From NCBI RefSeq assembly GCF_900116285.1, contig NZ_FPAJ01000001.1, positions 124,001 through 188,000 of the forward strand: a stretch of 64,000 nucleotides of DNA, given 5' to 3'. The first letter of the stretch is position 1; every line of letters begins with the position of its first letter. The stretch comes from Sulfitobacter marinus (GTDB lineage: Bacteria; Pseudomonadota; Alphaproteobacteria; Rhodobacterales; Rhodobacteraceae). The notes under the pieces are model-generated. The model saw only the letters and a list, made by a program, of their open reading frames with translations. It made no database searches and was not told where the DNA came from. The position numbers and the translations under genes are program-made. Shown piece by piece: positions 26,541-36,119 of the stretch.

Positions 26541-27128
26541 ATGCACGGGCTTATTAATCGCAGTGTCCAAAATTATGTTACCGACACGTTTGGGCATGAT
26601 GTCTGGGGCCAGGTGACCGGCAGCGCGGATTTGGGGTTCACCGACTTCGAGGCGATGATGACCTACGAAGATGACGTGACGACACGCGTTATTGATGCGT
26701 TGTCGCTGGTTACGTCGCGGCCCAGGCATGACCTGTTGGAAGACATCGGCACCTACCTTGTGTCCACGCCCAAACTGGAAGGGGTGCGGCGCCTGTTGCG
26801 GTTTGGCGGCGTCACGTTCGAGGAATTCCTGCTGTCTTTGGACGATTTGCCAGACAGGGCGCGGCTCGCCGTCTCTGATCTGGATCTGCCGGAACTGGAA
26901 ATGGATGAACGCGCCAGCGGCTGTTTTGAACTGCTCTGCCGCAGCGCCGTGTCTGGTTTCGGATATGTCTTTGTTGGCATGCTGCGGGTGATTGCGGATG
27001 ATTATGGCGCATTGGTGCTGCTGGATCACGAGACAGGCAATGACGGCGTCGAAAAGGTGTTTATCACATTGGTAGACAAGGATTTTGCCCAAGGGCGGCA
27101 GTTTGACCTTGGGGCCCGCGTCGGATGA
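26541..27128 (+). CDS. H-NOX (HNOB) family protein lacking the heme ligand
   Basis: A 195-residue protein beginning MHGLINRSVQNYV like H-NOX gas sensors; the ATG at 26541 follows AAGGG. Aligned by eye with canonical H-NOX, the proximal heme His is Pro104 (SLDDLPDRA), and the YxSxR motif that holds the heme propionates is CRSAV (133-137), keeping only the Ser. Heme binding in the canonical way is therefore unlikely. The stop overlaps the start of a diguanylate cyclase (ATGA), so the protein most likely regulates that enzyme, as true H-NOX proteins do in other bacteria. What it senses, if anything, is unknown. Confidence 0.82.
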   Translation: MHGLINRSVQNYVTDTFGHDVWGQVTGSADLGFTDFEAMMTYEDDVTTRVIDALSLVTSRPRHDLLEDIGTYLVSTPKLEGVRRLLRFGGVTFEEFLLSLDDLPDRARLAVSDLDLPELEMDERASGCFELLCRSAVSGFGYVFVGMLRVIADDYGALVLLDHETGNDGVEKVFITLVDKDFAQGRQFDLGARVG

Positions 27129-28132
27129 ATAATGTACAATTGAATGCGATGATGGACGTGCTGTGCCCAATGCATGTACTGCTTGAAAAGGATGGCACGA
27201 TTAGCCACGCGGGGCCGACAGTGCAAAAAATTTGCCCACCGGACAGATTGGTCGGGTCCAGCTTTTTCGACCTTTTCGCGGTGAAACGACCCAAAGGCAT
27301 CCGCAACATCGAGGCGCTGAGACGCAGAGCGGGCAGCAAGCTGCATATCTCACTGCGCGATGATCCAGACAGCGATCTGAAGGCGGTGCTGGTGCCGTAT
27401 GACATCGATAACGGCAAGGTGGTGATCAACCTGTCCTTTGGAATCTCGATCCTTGATGGTGTGCGGACCTATGCGCTAAGCAATGCAGATTTTGCCGCAA
27501 CTGACCTTGCCATTGAAATGCTCTATCTGATCGAGGCGAAATCGGCGGCGATGGATGCGTCGCGCCAATTGAACCTGCGCCTGCAGGGGGCGAAAATCGC
27601 GGCAGAAGAACAAGCATTCACAGACACATTGACTGGCCTGAAAAACCGGCGCGCCTTGGATCACGTGTTGACGCGCCTTGTCAGCACACAGGCAAGTTTT
27701 GCTGTGATGCAAATCGATCTGGATTTCTTTAAGGCCGTCAATGACACCTTTGGTCATGCGGCGGGGGATCATGTGTTGCAGGCTGTCGCACAAATCATGG
27801 TCGAAGAAACGCGCAACGCAGACACCGTCGCAAGGGTGGGCGGTGATGAATTCACGCTCATTTTGCCCAATGTCGGGTCAGAGCAGATGCTACTGTCCAT
27901 CGGCGACCGACTGATTGAGCGGCTTGAAAATCCGATAAAATTTCAGGGCAACCCATGCAATATTTCCGCAAGCATCGGTACCGTCTGGATACAAGAAGGT
28001 CACATGCTGGACGCCAAAGATATCTTGGCTGACGCTGACATGGCGCTGTACCAATCCAAAAATGCCGGCCGTTCCCGCCAGACATTGTTCCAAAAAACCG
28101 ATATAGTCGCCCCCTCTATCTGGGCAGATTAA
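27125..28132 (+). CDS. Diguanylate cyclase with HNOBA-like N-terminal domain
   Basis: Cyclic di-GMP synthase of 335 residues. The N-terminal part (about 1-115) resembles the HNOB-associated PAS-like domain (MHVLLEKDGTISHAGPTVQK). A coiled-coil linker (about 130-162) leads to the GGDEF domain, with the active motif GGDEF at 239-243 and the inhibitory site RNAD at 230-233 in the correct spacing. It is translationally coupled to the H-NOX-like gene, which is the probable regulator. No EAL domain is present, so it should only synthesise the messenger. Confidence 0.9.
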   Translation: MNNVQLNAMMDVLCPMHVLLEKDGTISHAGPTVQKICPPDRLVGSSFFDLFAVKRPKGIRNIEALRRRAGSKLHISLRDDPDSDLKAVLVPYDIDNGKVVINLSFGISILDGVRTYALSNADFAATDLAIEMLYLIEAKSAAMDASRQLNLRLQGAKIAAEEQAFTDTLTGLKNRRALDHVLTRLVSTQASFAVMQIDLDFFKAVNDTFGHAAGDHVLQAVAQIMVEETRNADTVARVGGDEFTLILPNVGSEQMLLSIGDRLIERLENPIKFQGNPCNISASIGTVWIQEGHMLDAKDILADADMALYQSKNAGRSRQTLFQKTDIVAPSIWAD

Positions 28133-28179
28133 GATCGCCTTTCGGCCAAAACATGACCGCGATCGGGAAATACATGTGT

Positions 28180-29760
28180 CTAAATGCTGCGTAGAATATC
28201 TTTTGATACGTCGCGGCCAAGCGCGTCACAATTGGGCAAACCTTGCGAGAACGGATGCCGCTGCAAAATCTGCGGCATCGACAGGCAGTAAACGGCCCCT
28301 TTGGTTGGAGTTGAAAGATCAAGCTTGAACGGCGCGCGCAGATCGCCTTTAGGTGCGGACAATTTACTGACCAAGCTCGGAAATGGCAAATCAGAGAGTG
28401 CTGCCGCCGCTTGTCCACGGGCATCTATCAATGCGTCGAACGTGATATCACCATCGACTGTTTTGACTGTCACCCCGCCAGAATGGCTATTGCTGAACGA
28501 CGATTCCGGGCCTGTGGGAATAATTTGCAAAACGCCGGCATCATATAACGCCAGCACCCGCCGGACCGAGATATGAGGGATCGCGGCATAGCAGTCGCCG
28601 AAAACCGGCATGAGCTTTTCGCTAAAAATCTGCCAATCCTCATCGTTTAGATGTTCAAGGATCATCTCAAAGTTCTCATGCCCACGCAAAAGCGCATAAC
28701 GGTGATGTTGTGTCTCTTTATTCTCTTTCGATTTGACGGCGGCGGTCAGGGTCTCGCGCAGGGCGCGCAGGCCGCCGACGGTTTCGCGGTGGTTAAAGTA
28801 AGCTTCTGAAAACCCGTCTATGGATTGCGCCTTCGGCCCTAATGCCTCCATGTAGTCAGGCGCGGCGTCGTTCAGCTCGGCCAGTAGCAAGGCAAAGACC
28901 CTCTCAAGCAGGGCACCAGTGCCGCTTTCCAGCTCCGCTGAAACGGCCTCGGGGTGCACGTGTTGCAATGTTTCGTAAGGGTAGGGATAGTAAAAATCCG
29001 GCTCCGGCATGATGCCCTTGTGCGATACCATCGTGACGGACATCGCTTCGCTGTCGGGGTTGCTGAACCAACTGACCTTGTCGCCTTCTTCTATAAACGT
29101 GCCGTGCTGTTTACCCAAGGCGACAATCACATCAATCGCCGACAGGGATGACCCCAGCACACCAACCCGCCCGGCGGGCAGGTCCGTGATATTCGTATAG
29201 GGCCATGGCGACACCAGATCGGCACCCCCAATTTTAGGGGCAGTGGGCCAGTCGTGCCCTGTGGCCAACACCACCTTATCGAAGGCAAAAGACGATTGGC
29301 CGTCAGGTGTCATAGCCTCTAACTTGATAGTACTTTCGGTCGGGACAACATCGACGACTTTGTGATTTGGCAAAACACGCACCGTATGGCCTGCGTTTCG
29401 ACCTGCCTCGCACAGCTGATCAAACTCGGACTTCATATAGTGGCCAAGCAAGACGCGCGGGTAAAAATCGCGCGCGTCGATGTCGTCGCGCGCCAGGTCC
29501 CAAGCGTTCAGGAATGCGTCGTCTTGATCATGCAGCCAAGACACAAGCGGCTGCGTAATTGACGGAATCTCGCGGCTGAAGGCGTTACAATACATGTAAT
29601 CGGCATTCATGCCCGCGCGATAGGGCATGCCACATCCGACCTGATCGGTTGCGTCAAAGATGGTTAATTCAAGTGGGGCATCCCCGTGTAGCAGCCCTTT
29701 GGCAGTGTAGATGGCCATCGGACCCGCGCCAATAATTACGATCTTTGGCGTGTGGGTCAT
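28180..29760 (-). CDS. FAD/NAD(P)-binding protein (FAD-NAD(P)-binding, Pfam13454-like)
   Basis: A 526-residue flavoprotein of unknown reaction. The Rossmann motif VIIGAGPMAIYTAKGLL is at the N-terminus, CGMPYRAGMNADYMYCNAF follows, and a second nucleotide-binding segment (VGVLGSSLSAIDVIVALG) is near residue 210. The C-terminal DALIDARGQAAAALSDL completes the fold. Relatives are annotated as hydroxyacylglutathione-hydrolase-like or ornithine-oxygenase-like, but no characterised function fits clearly. The ATG at 29760 was preferred over a GTG at 29775. It is the last host gene before the island and faces away from it. Confidence 0.78.
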   Translation of the reverse strand: MTHTPKIVIIGAGPMAIYTAKGLLHGDAPLELTIFDATDQVGCGMPYRAGMNADYMYCNAFSREIPSITQPLVSWLHDQDDAFLNAWDLARDDIDARDFYPRVLLGHYMKSEFDQLCEAGRNAGHTVRVLPNHKVVDVVPTESTIKLEAMTPDGQSSFAFDKVVLATGHDWPTAPKIGGADLVSPWPYTNITDLPAGRVGVLGSSLSAIDVIVALGKQHGTFIEEGDKVSWFSNPDSEAMSVTMVSHKGIMPEPDFYYPYPYETLQHVHPEAVSAELESGTGALLERVFALLLAELNDAAPDYMEALGPKAQSIDGFSEAYFNHRETVGGLRALRETLTAAVKSKENKETQHHRYALLRGHENFEMILEHLNDEDWQIFSEKLMPVFGDCYAAIPHISVRRVLALYDAGVLQIIPTGPESSFSNSHSGGVTVKTVDGDITFDALIDARGQAAAALSDLPFPSLVSKLSAPKGDLRAPFKLDLSTPTKGAVYCLSMPQILQRHPFSQGLPNCDALGRDVSKDILRSI

Positions 29761-29775
29761 CTTTGAATTGTTCAC

Positions 29776-30134
29776 ATTTTGCGCTTTCGGTTGATGAGGT
29801 GCATATGTACCAGCCCCGATTTTGCCATTACCTGCACAGTTTTAGATCGTGCACAGCGGTCAGGTCCGCGTGCGAATGCAAGCATGTCGCTACCAGTTGT
29901 CAGTCAACACGCTGCCATCCGAAAAGTTCCGTGTACCCATGGGAAGATTGTCCAGTACCTTTGGGAAAATCTAAGGGTCGCAGACGCTTGGCGGCAGATA
30001 GGCATGTGGTGAACTGCTTGCCTGCGGCGGCGGGGGGCTTGGTGACGGGGATGGCGCACGATAAGAAGACCCGCAATGATATTAGGGGCATTCAGCGGCG
30101 ATATATGGCAACTATATCAGAATGTAAGCGGTAC
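29776..30134. other. Intergenic region between host gene and island end
   Basis: About 360 bp with no convincing coding region, RNA gene or repeat. Open frames here lack ribosome binding sites and family features. It should hold the promoter of the FAD protein gene and the ancestral flank of the insertion. Confidence 0.4.
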
Positions 30135-30153
30135 AAGTGGCAGCCCGTAGGGG
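30135..30153. repeat. attL: 19-bp copy of the tRNA-Glu 3' end
   Basis: AAGTGGCAGCCCGTAGGGG is identical to 45343-45361. This copy is a remnant without the rest of the tRNA and marks the left junction. Confidence 0.9.
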
Positions 30154-30195
30154 CCTCCCAAAAGTGCCCAAAGTTCCAATGAAATATAGGCGTAG

Positions 30196-30205
30196 GTGTC
30201 CCACG
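30196..30205 (+). repeat. GTGTCCCACG end motif, left copy 1
   Basis: A 10-bp motif 43 bp inside attL, identical to copies at 30251, 45272 and 45292. It may be an arm-type site for the integrase or its excisionase. Confidence 0.6.
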
Positions 30206-30250
30206 ATCTGGCCGACTGGGCGGAATGGAAATCAATGGTTTATCAGGTGG

Positions 30251-30260
30251 GTGTCCCACG
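30251..30260 (+). repeat. GTGTCCCACG end motif, left copy 2
   Basis: Second left copy in direct orientation, 55 bp from the first, which is about five helical turns. Confidence 0.6.
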
Positions 30261-30399
30261 CTGTTCCAAGGGAAAAACCACAAACTCCGCAAGGCTCTCT
30301 TGCGTTTGGCAGAATATTTTTATTGCTGAAGTTGGAGTTTCTTTTGAGATTATCCCGGATATTTGGTTTCAGTCTCACCTTTGACCGGCAGTGCGCGAG

Positions 30400-33300
30400 C
30401 TATTCTGGTTTCTCTTTTGCTTTTCTAAAAGTATGAATTTGGATGTCTTTCTCCGAGAATGTGGGCTTCCAAGATGAGATGATTTGACGTTTTTCCAGCC
30501 ACTCTGCCAGAGATCGGTGGTCTGCCGTGTTTTCGATCTTTGGTGACTTTCCAAAATTAGCAATTTCAGAGTATGGTTCAGGCAATCCCTCAAGAATACT
30601 TCGAACTTGCTCGACGTTCAGCGCTTCTTGGCTTTTGTTCAGCAGAGATACCTGAACCGACGCAGGGCTGGAGTTGACAATTACTGACCGAAGGAAGTCA
30701 AATCCGAACCCATCTGTCTCGAAGCTTGTTCGATCCAAAATGGGGCCAACAACTGATGCTCGAGTGCCATCCGCGGTGATTGACACGGGGTCCATATCTT
30801 TAACGATAGTTCTCTTTTGGTCGTCAGAAATCTCTGAACTCAGAAGTCCTGCTCTGAAGTTATCGTCGATTTCGAAGTCACTTGACGCGCTCAGGAATAC
30901 ATCGATATTTTGCGCAACAAATTGTAATTTGAGATCAAGTTGGTCCCCCAGAAAAATAAAGTTCTGAACGGAGAACAAGATTTTTTTCTCTTCGATCAAG
31001 ATCTTCAACTTATCATGACTCAAGTCGGTCGGGAAATTTTTGAATTGCTTGGAAAGTTTTGAGATATAGGACCTATAGGTATCATCGTCAAAATTCCCAT
31101 TGTTTAGCAAAAACTCGCGAATTTGGAGTGCTTCTTTGCTATCTGGGATGTCTATGGCAAGAAGCAATTTTCTGATGTCATCGTCCTGCAAGTAATTGGT
31201 CAAATGTTCAGAACTAAAGCTTTCGCTGTTTAAGAACCTAAGGCAATTATCCCATGAGGGATCTATACGTTTTTTCTCAAAAGCATACGGGTGAAAATAG
31301 TGGGGAATCTCTGCAAGTGAGGACAGAATTGCCGTTTGTCTCTCCCAGTATTCTTCCAAGTATTCGGTTGCGACCTCATCGTGCTGCAGGGCGGCCAATA
31401 TCGCAGACTCGTCTTCGCTTGTGTTGCTTTCAAGCTTGAGAAGCACACGCCGGACATACCGAATGAAATCTGCCTCAACGCGGGTTTTCAGAGTTGTGTT
31501 ATTGGACGCCAGAATTGTGGTGTAGTGGCTCTTCTCCAGCAAGCTGATCTCGATAGTGCTATGCATGCTCTCGAATATGAACTGAATGTTCGGAATGTTG
31601 ACCTGATACAGACCACCATCCATTATAAACTCAATTTCCTTTGGAAAATCGGCAAGGCTTGGTAGATTAAATACTTCTATGTTCAATTGACTTAGTCTCG
31701 ACAGCTCAATTTCAACGCCTTCGCTGAGCACTTCTCGGGTGCTCGTGGAGAAAACCGCAGATACAGGCCCTTCCGCGTATGGTGCCTCTGTCAGCATCTG
31801 TTCGGGAGCGTAGGCAACCAATCTGGAAATATGCGAAACGTTCTGTTCGCTTTCGGCAGCGATGGCTGGAAACTCGGACCATTGGGAGGCAAGGGACGCA
31901 ACAAAAGCCTGAACATTTCGCCCCCTTTCATAATAGCTATTGAAGAACTGACGGCAGTCATCAAAATTTGTAGAAATGTAAGCCAGTGTAGAAGATATCT
32001 GCTCAGCATACTTCGCTTGATTATCAAAGAGGCAATCAACGATATGGCAATTCAAGACATAGCTTTGCCTAAAGTCGGCCTCCCGCATCGCGACAATCAC
32101 TTCGGCTGGGTTGTCAATCTGGACGTCAGGATCGGGCGTGTTGAAGCTTCGAATTTGGATTAGGAATTTGTTGTCATAAGGAGACAAACGGCCTTTGTGA
32201 AACAATGAAGTGTATTGGTAGTAGGTATCGTCGAGATGTCCCTCAAACACCAAAAATTTCATCAGTTCCTTGTTGTCTCCCAGATCCTTGAAGCAGGCTT
32301 CGGCTAAGGTGGAGTTTGCACGGATAACCTCGGCAAACTTCCGAATACGCAAAACTGAGATGTCCGACTTCAAATCTCGAACTGTCTGCCCAGATTTTGC
32401 TACGTACTTAGCCGATTTTTTCTCAATTTCCGCCTTCCGTTCAACGAAAGTTTTACTCTCATCAACCTCCTTTTCAATGTCTGGAAGACGGCTCTGTTGC
32501 CAACCGCCATTTGGATTCTGCGAAGTTACGATTTTGTCTGATGCCATTATCTGTTCGAGGTCCTCGCGGCTGGCGAGCTGACCAACGACAAATTCATTAT
32601 TGCTAACGCGTATGTGACCGTGGCCAGGTGGCAATTTTTCAATCACGGCCATCGCATATATCTTTTGCAATTCTCCTAAATCCTTAGGTAACTGCTTGTT
32701 TGCTTCACCGATCTCGGCCTCTATTTCGGATATTTGACCCTTGATGTCAGTTTCAGTGATTTCAATGAATTCCTCATATCGTTGAAGTAACGAAGCGAGA
32801 GCACCTTTTTGTTGATGAAGAGCTTCGAAGTCGCTTGGCAACACGTTCTTGTAGATTAACAAAGCCAAAAGTTTATTTGCGTTGAGAACGCCCTCATCGT
32901 CGCGCTCTAAATTATCAACATAGATGGCATATTCGTTGAAAATATTGTGAATTAGCCTTAGGTCGTTCAGATAGCGCGACACTTCCCTCAAAAACTGCGG
33001 GTCGAGACGTTCCACGAGCGACAGTCGTTTCCCTTGCTCCAAAATCTTATCAATCGAGTTCGAGTGATTGATGATTGGAACGATTGGAACAATGAATTCA
33101 AAGAATTTAGTTCGGTCCGTATTGTCAAACATGTCGTCTCGAAGAGCATACAAGAACCGAACATGGCGTTTCACACCCTTGTTTGAATTTATCAAGCCAT
33201 TGATTTCGCGGAGAGTTACAAAGATTTCTGGATTGTCGAAGCGATCCAAGTCTTCAATAATAACCAGATCGTAGGAAGTTGACTGGAAAAAGTAAATGAT

Positions 33301-34029
33301 TTCATCGAGGTGGCGACTGAGGATTGATTCTTCACCAGCGTTTTCTGGAGCGATTTCAATATCTTTCAGAGAGATGCCCTTCAGAGATAATCCGAAGCTC
33401 TGGAGATAAATTCGATGCAATATCAGCCAAAGAAACAAGAAGCCAAAAGCGAAGACGTTGAGATTAACCCAATTCGACCAGTCAAGTGGTTGAAAGAATT
33501 CGCCAGATGCGATCTCGGTTTTGTGTTGCAGTAGATACCATACGGACATGCAGCCGAATATGATCAATAGCGAAACAGCTGATGCCCACCACTTTGGTGA
33601 TTGAATGCGTTTGAAGCGTGAAAGAGGCAAACTGTTGGCGTCAGCACCGTACAGCATTTGCTGAAGAATGCTTATTTCAATTTCTTGATTATTGACGTTG
33701 GATGTTCGGTCATCGGACAATGTAGAAAAGTTACTGCTGTCCGAATCTGAAACAAAAGATGCCAGCGATATCTGCAGATAAGGTCGGCTGTATCTCCTGA
33801 GAAACGATTTGATCACACTACTTTTTCCCGAGCCGTACGGGCCGGTTAGCGCAATGTTGAATACGGCGGCATTGTTGGTCGCGAAATTGAGTGCCTCGAA
33901 GTAGGCTCCTTTTTCGTCGGCCTGGCTTGTAGGGGCAAGATCAACGAACTTACCACTCTGCGCGTTTACTTCTGTTGTTATAGAAAAAAAGGGCAACAAG
34001 GCCCGTTGAAGCTTTTGAATAATTTTCAC
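30400..34029 (-). CDS. KAP/YobI-like membrane-anchored P-loop NTPase (candidate defence protein)
   Basis: A 1209-residue protein. Walker A is GPYGSGKS at 63-70 and Walker B is LVIIEDLDRF at 255-264. Between them sit two hydrophobic segments (about 148-167 and 190-209), the hallmark of KAP-type NTPases, in which the ATPase head is tethered to the inner membrane. The remaining 900 residues are mainly helical with a coiled-coil stretch near 440-460 and no recognised enzyme domain. KAP and YobI-like NTPases occur in phage-exclusion and conflict loci, so a defence role is plausible but not shown. The start is a GTG at 34029. The coding sequence is AT-rich compared with the host, in keeping with recent acquisition. 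No partner gene adjoins it. Confidence 0.85.
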   Translation of the reverse strand: MKIIQKLQRALLPFFSITTEVNAQSGKFVDLAPTSQADEKGAYFEALNFATNNAAVFNIALTGPYGSGKSSVIKSFLRRYSRPYLQISLASFVSDSDSSNFSTLSDDRTSNVNNQEIEISILQQMLYGADANSLPLSRFKRIQSPKWWASAVSLLIIFGCMSVWYLLQHKTEIASGEFFQPLDWSNWVNLNVFAFGFLFLWLILHRIYLQSFGLSLKGISLKDIEIAPENAGEESILSRHLDEIIYFFQSTSYDLVIIEDLDRFDNPEIFVTLREINGLINSNKGVKRHVRFLYALRDDMFDNTDRTKFFEFIVPIVPIINHSNSIDKILEQGKRLSLVERLDPQFLREVSRYLNDLRLIHNIFNEYAIYVDNLERDDEGVLNANKLLALLIYKNVLPSDFEALHQQKGALASLLQRYEEFIEITETDIKGQISEIEAEIGEANKQLPKDLGELQKIYAMAVIEKLPPGHGHIRVSNNEFVVGQLASREDLEQIMASDKIVTSQNPNGGWQQSRLPDIEKEVDESKTFVERKAEIEKKSAKYVAKSGQTVRDLKSDISVLRIRKFAEVIRANSTLAEACFKDLGDNKELMKFLVFEGHLDDTYYQYTSLFHKGRLSPYDNKFLIQIRSFNTPDPDVQIDNPAEVIVAMREADFRQSYVLNCHIVDCLFDNQAKYAEQISSTLAYISTNFDDCRQFFNSYYERGRNVQAFVASLASQWSEFPAIAAESEQNVSHISRLVAYAPEQMLTEAPYAEGPVSAVFSTSTREVLSEGVEIELSRLSQLNIEVFNLPSLADFPKEIEFIMDGGLYQVNIPNIQFIFESMHSTIEISLLEKSHYTTILASNNTTLKTRVEADFIRYVRRVLLKLESNTSEDESAILAALQHDEVATEYLEEYWERQTAILSSLAEIPHYFHPYAFEKKRIDPSWDNCLRFLNSESFSSEHLTNYLQDDDIRKLLLAIDIPDSKEALQIREFLLNNGNFDDDTYRSYISKLSKQFKNFPTDLSHDKLKILIEEKKILFSVQNFIFLGDQLDLKLQFVAQNIDVFLSASSDFEIDDNFRAGLLSSEISDDQKRTIVKDMDPVSITADGTRASVVGPILDRTSFETDGFGFDFLRSVIVNSSPASVQVSLLNKSQEALNVEQVRSILEGLPEPYSEIANFGKSPKIENTADHRSLAEWLEKRQIISSWKPTFSEKDIQIHTFRKAKEKPE

Positions 34030-34402
34030 TTTATCTACGTCCGGGTTCGGGTGTGGTTGCGATGTTTCTATCAGCTTTAGCGGGTGCGCAAAGACCCATT
34101 ACTAATAATTAGAACTCAACTGAGCTCCAACAGCTCTCTGCAGCACAATAAAATGCAGTTTATACGAATTTGGATCTCTACTTCCGTAAAGGTTCAAGTA
34201 TCTGTTTGTCGCTTGTCCAAGGACGGTGGATTGAACGTTGCGAACTCTCGCTTGCGGCCCAATATATCGGTGACATTGCCAGCGTAAACATGATGGCCAT
34301 AATATTCGAGGGTTGGCCCTTAATCAGCGCTGCGTTTGAAGATAGCTTCAGCAGTGTCCAGTGATCGAAATTTGCATAGTTGCCGCGACAGCTGGCGACC
34401 GA
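34030..34402. other. Gene-free stretch upstream of the KAP NTPase gene
   Basis: About 370 bp without a supported gene, probably the promoter region of the NTPase. No strong hairpin or repeat was seen. Confidence 0.35.
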
Positions 34403-34603
34403 TTAGGAAGGTAGCCCATAAGTTCCGCCTTCCCGCACGCTGAGGTTGATGCTTGCCTCAAGCACTGTGCCCTTTGGCGATTGATCGGCAGCAGTGCGGG
34501 CTAATTGGTCGCGTTCTAAAATTTTTCCTGCTTCAGCGTCTTCTTTGGTACCAAGGCTTATAATCTTGCTGCTAAATTCGCACAAATATCCATAGAGACT
34601 CAA
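34403..34603 (-). other. In-frame open extension after the TGA of the helical unknown gene
   Basis: Directly after the TGA at 34604-34606 the same frame continues for 66 codons to 34403, beginning with TTG. There is no ribosome binding site for separate translation. It may be a readthrough extension, the remnant of a longer protein cut by a nonsense mutation, or chance. Confidence 0.3.
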
Positions 34604-35575
34604 TCATGTCCAGATGTTGCTGGCGCTCGTTGTGAAGGCCTTCTTTGCATCGACGTCTGCGACGAATTCCAACCACAAGTTCTTGCCCAGCTTCCGACTT
34701 GCAAATGCACCGGCCATTACGAGAAACGCCTTTAGGACTGCATGCATGTCATCGATGTATCCAGAAAGAAGGGTCTCGGTACCAGGTCCGTATGCGAGAA
34801 ACAGCGCTTCCCTATAGTTCGCTTTGCCACGGTAACGGGCTGCCTGGTGAACAAAGCCTACAGGTTTCCGATCGAGCCACTGATCACGCAATGCTCGCGC
34901 TGGCTTTGATCGAAAGTTGTCTACTCCCAAATCCCTGAACGCACGGTTGCGCCTTAGATCCTCCTCCGTTTTCCATGCATACCATTTCGCCGACCCTGAT
35001 AGGTAACCGGCTGCTGCGCCTTGCGCGTCGTCTTTGGTGATTGGTTGCGTCTGGAGCTTTCCGCTGCTGGCGTTCCGTAGTGCGTCGATCTCTGTCTTGT
35101 AGGTCTTCCCCACGAGGCTACTAACCCTCCAACTAAATGGTGCCATGGCCAGACTTCGGCTTGCGATCTGTTCGTCCCACAGACGAGCCGTCCCCGCATG
35201 GTCCTCTTGAAACGACCCGGATTGAGCGGCTGTCATCGCGCTCGCTGCATTGGCGATGCCATAATACCAGGCCAGAACCCCGACCCGGGCATAGTCCGCG
35301 GCTGTCGTTCCGCCGCGAAACTGATCAAGCGCGGAAAGATGATGGAGTCCGAGGAAGAGCTGCTCGAGAACGGTGTTCTCCACCCGGGCATCCATGTTCC
35401 GCTTGCCTTCCTGCCTGTAATAGGAAATCGCCGCCGTGAAATCGATGCCCTCGTCCTCGGCTAATATTCGCAGCGCACGCATCCAGTTAACAGTCGCGGG
35501 TAGCGCGAATTGCGGGTCCGGTTTACCCTCTGGCTCGTTAATGGTTCCCTGCTTGATAATGCGGTTGTAAAGCAT
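34604..35575 (-). CDS. Unknown helical protein, HEPN-like in appearance
   Basis: A 323-residue protein that I do not recognise. The ATG at 35575 is used; a TTG at 35626 would add 17 residues. Most of the sequence is predicted helical by composition. The segment ARVGVLAWYYGIANAASAMT followed by a conserved-looking His (QEDHAG) resembles helical HEPN-like domains, but no catalytic RxxxxH is seen, so this is a weak guess. It diverges from the reverse transcriptase gene across a 700-bp region with a noncoding leader. It could be a partner of that gene or an independent cargo gene. Confidence 0.6.
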   Translation of the reverse strand: MLYNRIIKQGTINEPEGKPDPQFALPATVNWMRALRILAEDEGIDFTAAISYYRQEGKRNMDARVENTVLEQLFLGLHHLSALDQFRGGTTAADYARVGVLAWYYGIANAASAMTAAQSGSFQEDHAGTARLWDEQIASRSLAMAPFSWRVSSLVGKTYKTEIDALRNASSGKLQTQPITKDDAQGAAAGYLSGSAKWYAWKTEEDLRRNRAFRDLGVDNFRSKPARALRDQWLDRKPVGFVHQAARYRGKANYREALFLAYGPGTETLLSGYIDDMHAVLKAFLVMAGAFASRKLGKNLWLEFVADVDAKKAFTTSASNIWT

Positions 35576-36119
35576 GATGTCACACCAATAATTTAGATAA
35601 TGCAAAAAGTGATTACGAAAAGGCAAGCCGTATTTCTCTCATGTTGACCTTGGTTTACTGCGCTGCATCCGTCAACCAGAGCTCGAAGTAGTTTTGAGGC
35701 GGTGCAGCTTGATGACCTACATACAGGACGGATGTGATGGATTAGGCAAGTGACCGCCGGCAATCAAAATCGAAAGTTTCTCTCCAGCCAAGAATAAGGG
35801 TTCGATCATGCAGGTTGGTGTCGAAGCTGAACTTCGGTGAAGTTCTGATTGGATCAACACGAAGGGTGGGGGCATCAACTCCGAACGCAGTTGCAGGGAA
35901 GTGTCGCAGTACGGAATAGCGAATTTCCGCTTAGATAGCTTCAATTATTGCGGTCATGTAAGACTAAGGCTCTATTTCTGGAGGGACACATGAATTCATC
36001 CCCAATGTGAAATTGTTCTTTATAAGTCCAGCCCATTTACCTGAATATAATGGAAAACGGTTCAACATCTATTGAAGCGCAGTTCTGGGAGCACTATATT
36101 GTGATCGTCCATTGTTGCG
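35576..36119. other. Long noncoding region between divergent unknown gene and reverse transcriptase
   Basis: About 545 bp with no supported gene. It contains a 7-bp hairpin (35829-35835 with 35839-35845), a strong ribosome binding site in front of a six-codon ORF (GGAGGGACAC then ATG at 35990), and a TATAAT box at 36046-36051. Defence-associated reverse transcriptases and retrons often have a template RNA in this position, so a noncoding RNA is possible; no retron msr/msd structure could be recognised. Confidence 0.4.

Noticed and set aside
30137-30436. 99-codon plus-strand frame just inside attL
   Set aside because: It begins inside the att repeat, runs into the 3' end of the NTPase gene and has no ribosome binding site.
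35576-36119. Retron msr-msd structure upstream of the reverse transcriptase
   Set aside because: I looked for the paired inverted repeats and branching G arrangement and could not identify them; only small hairpins were found.
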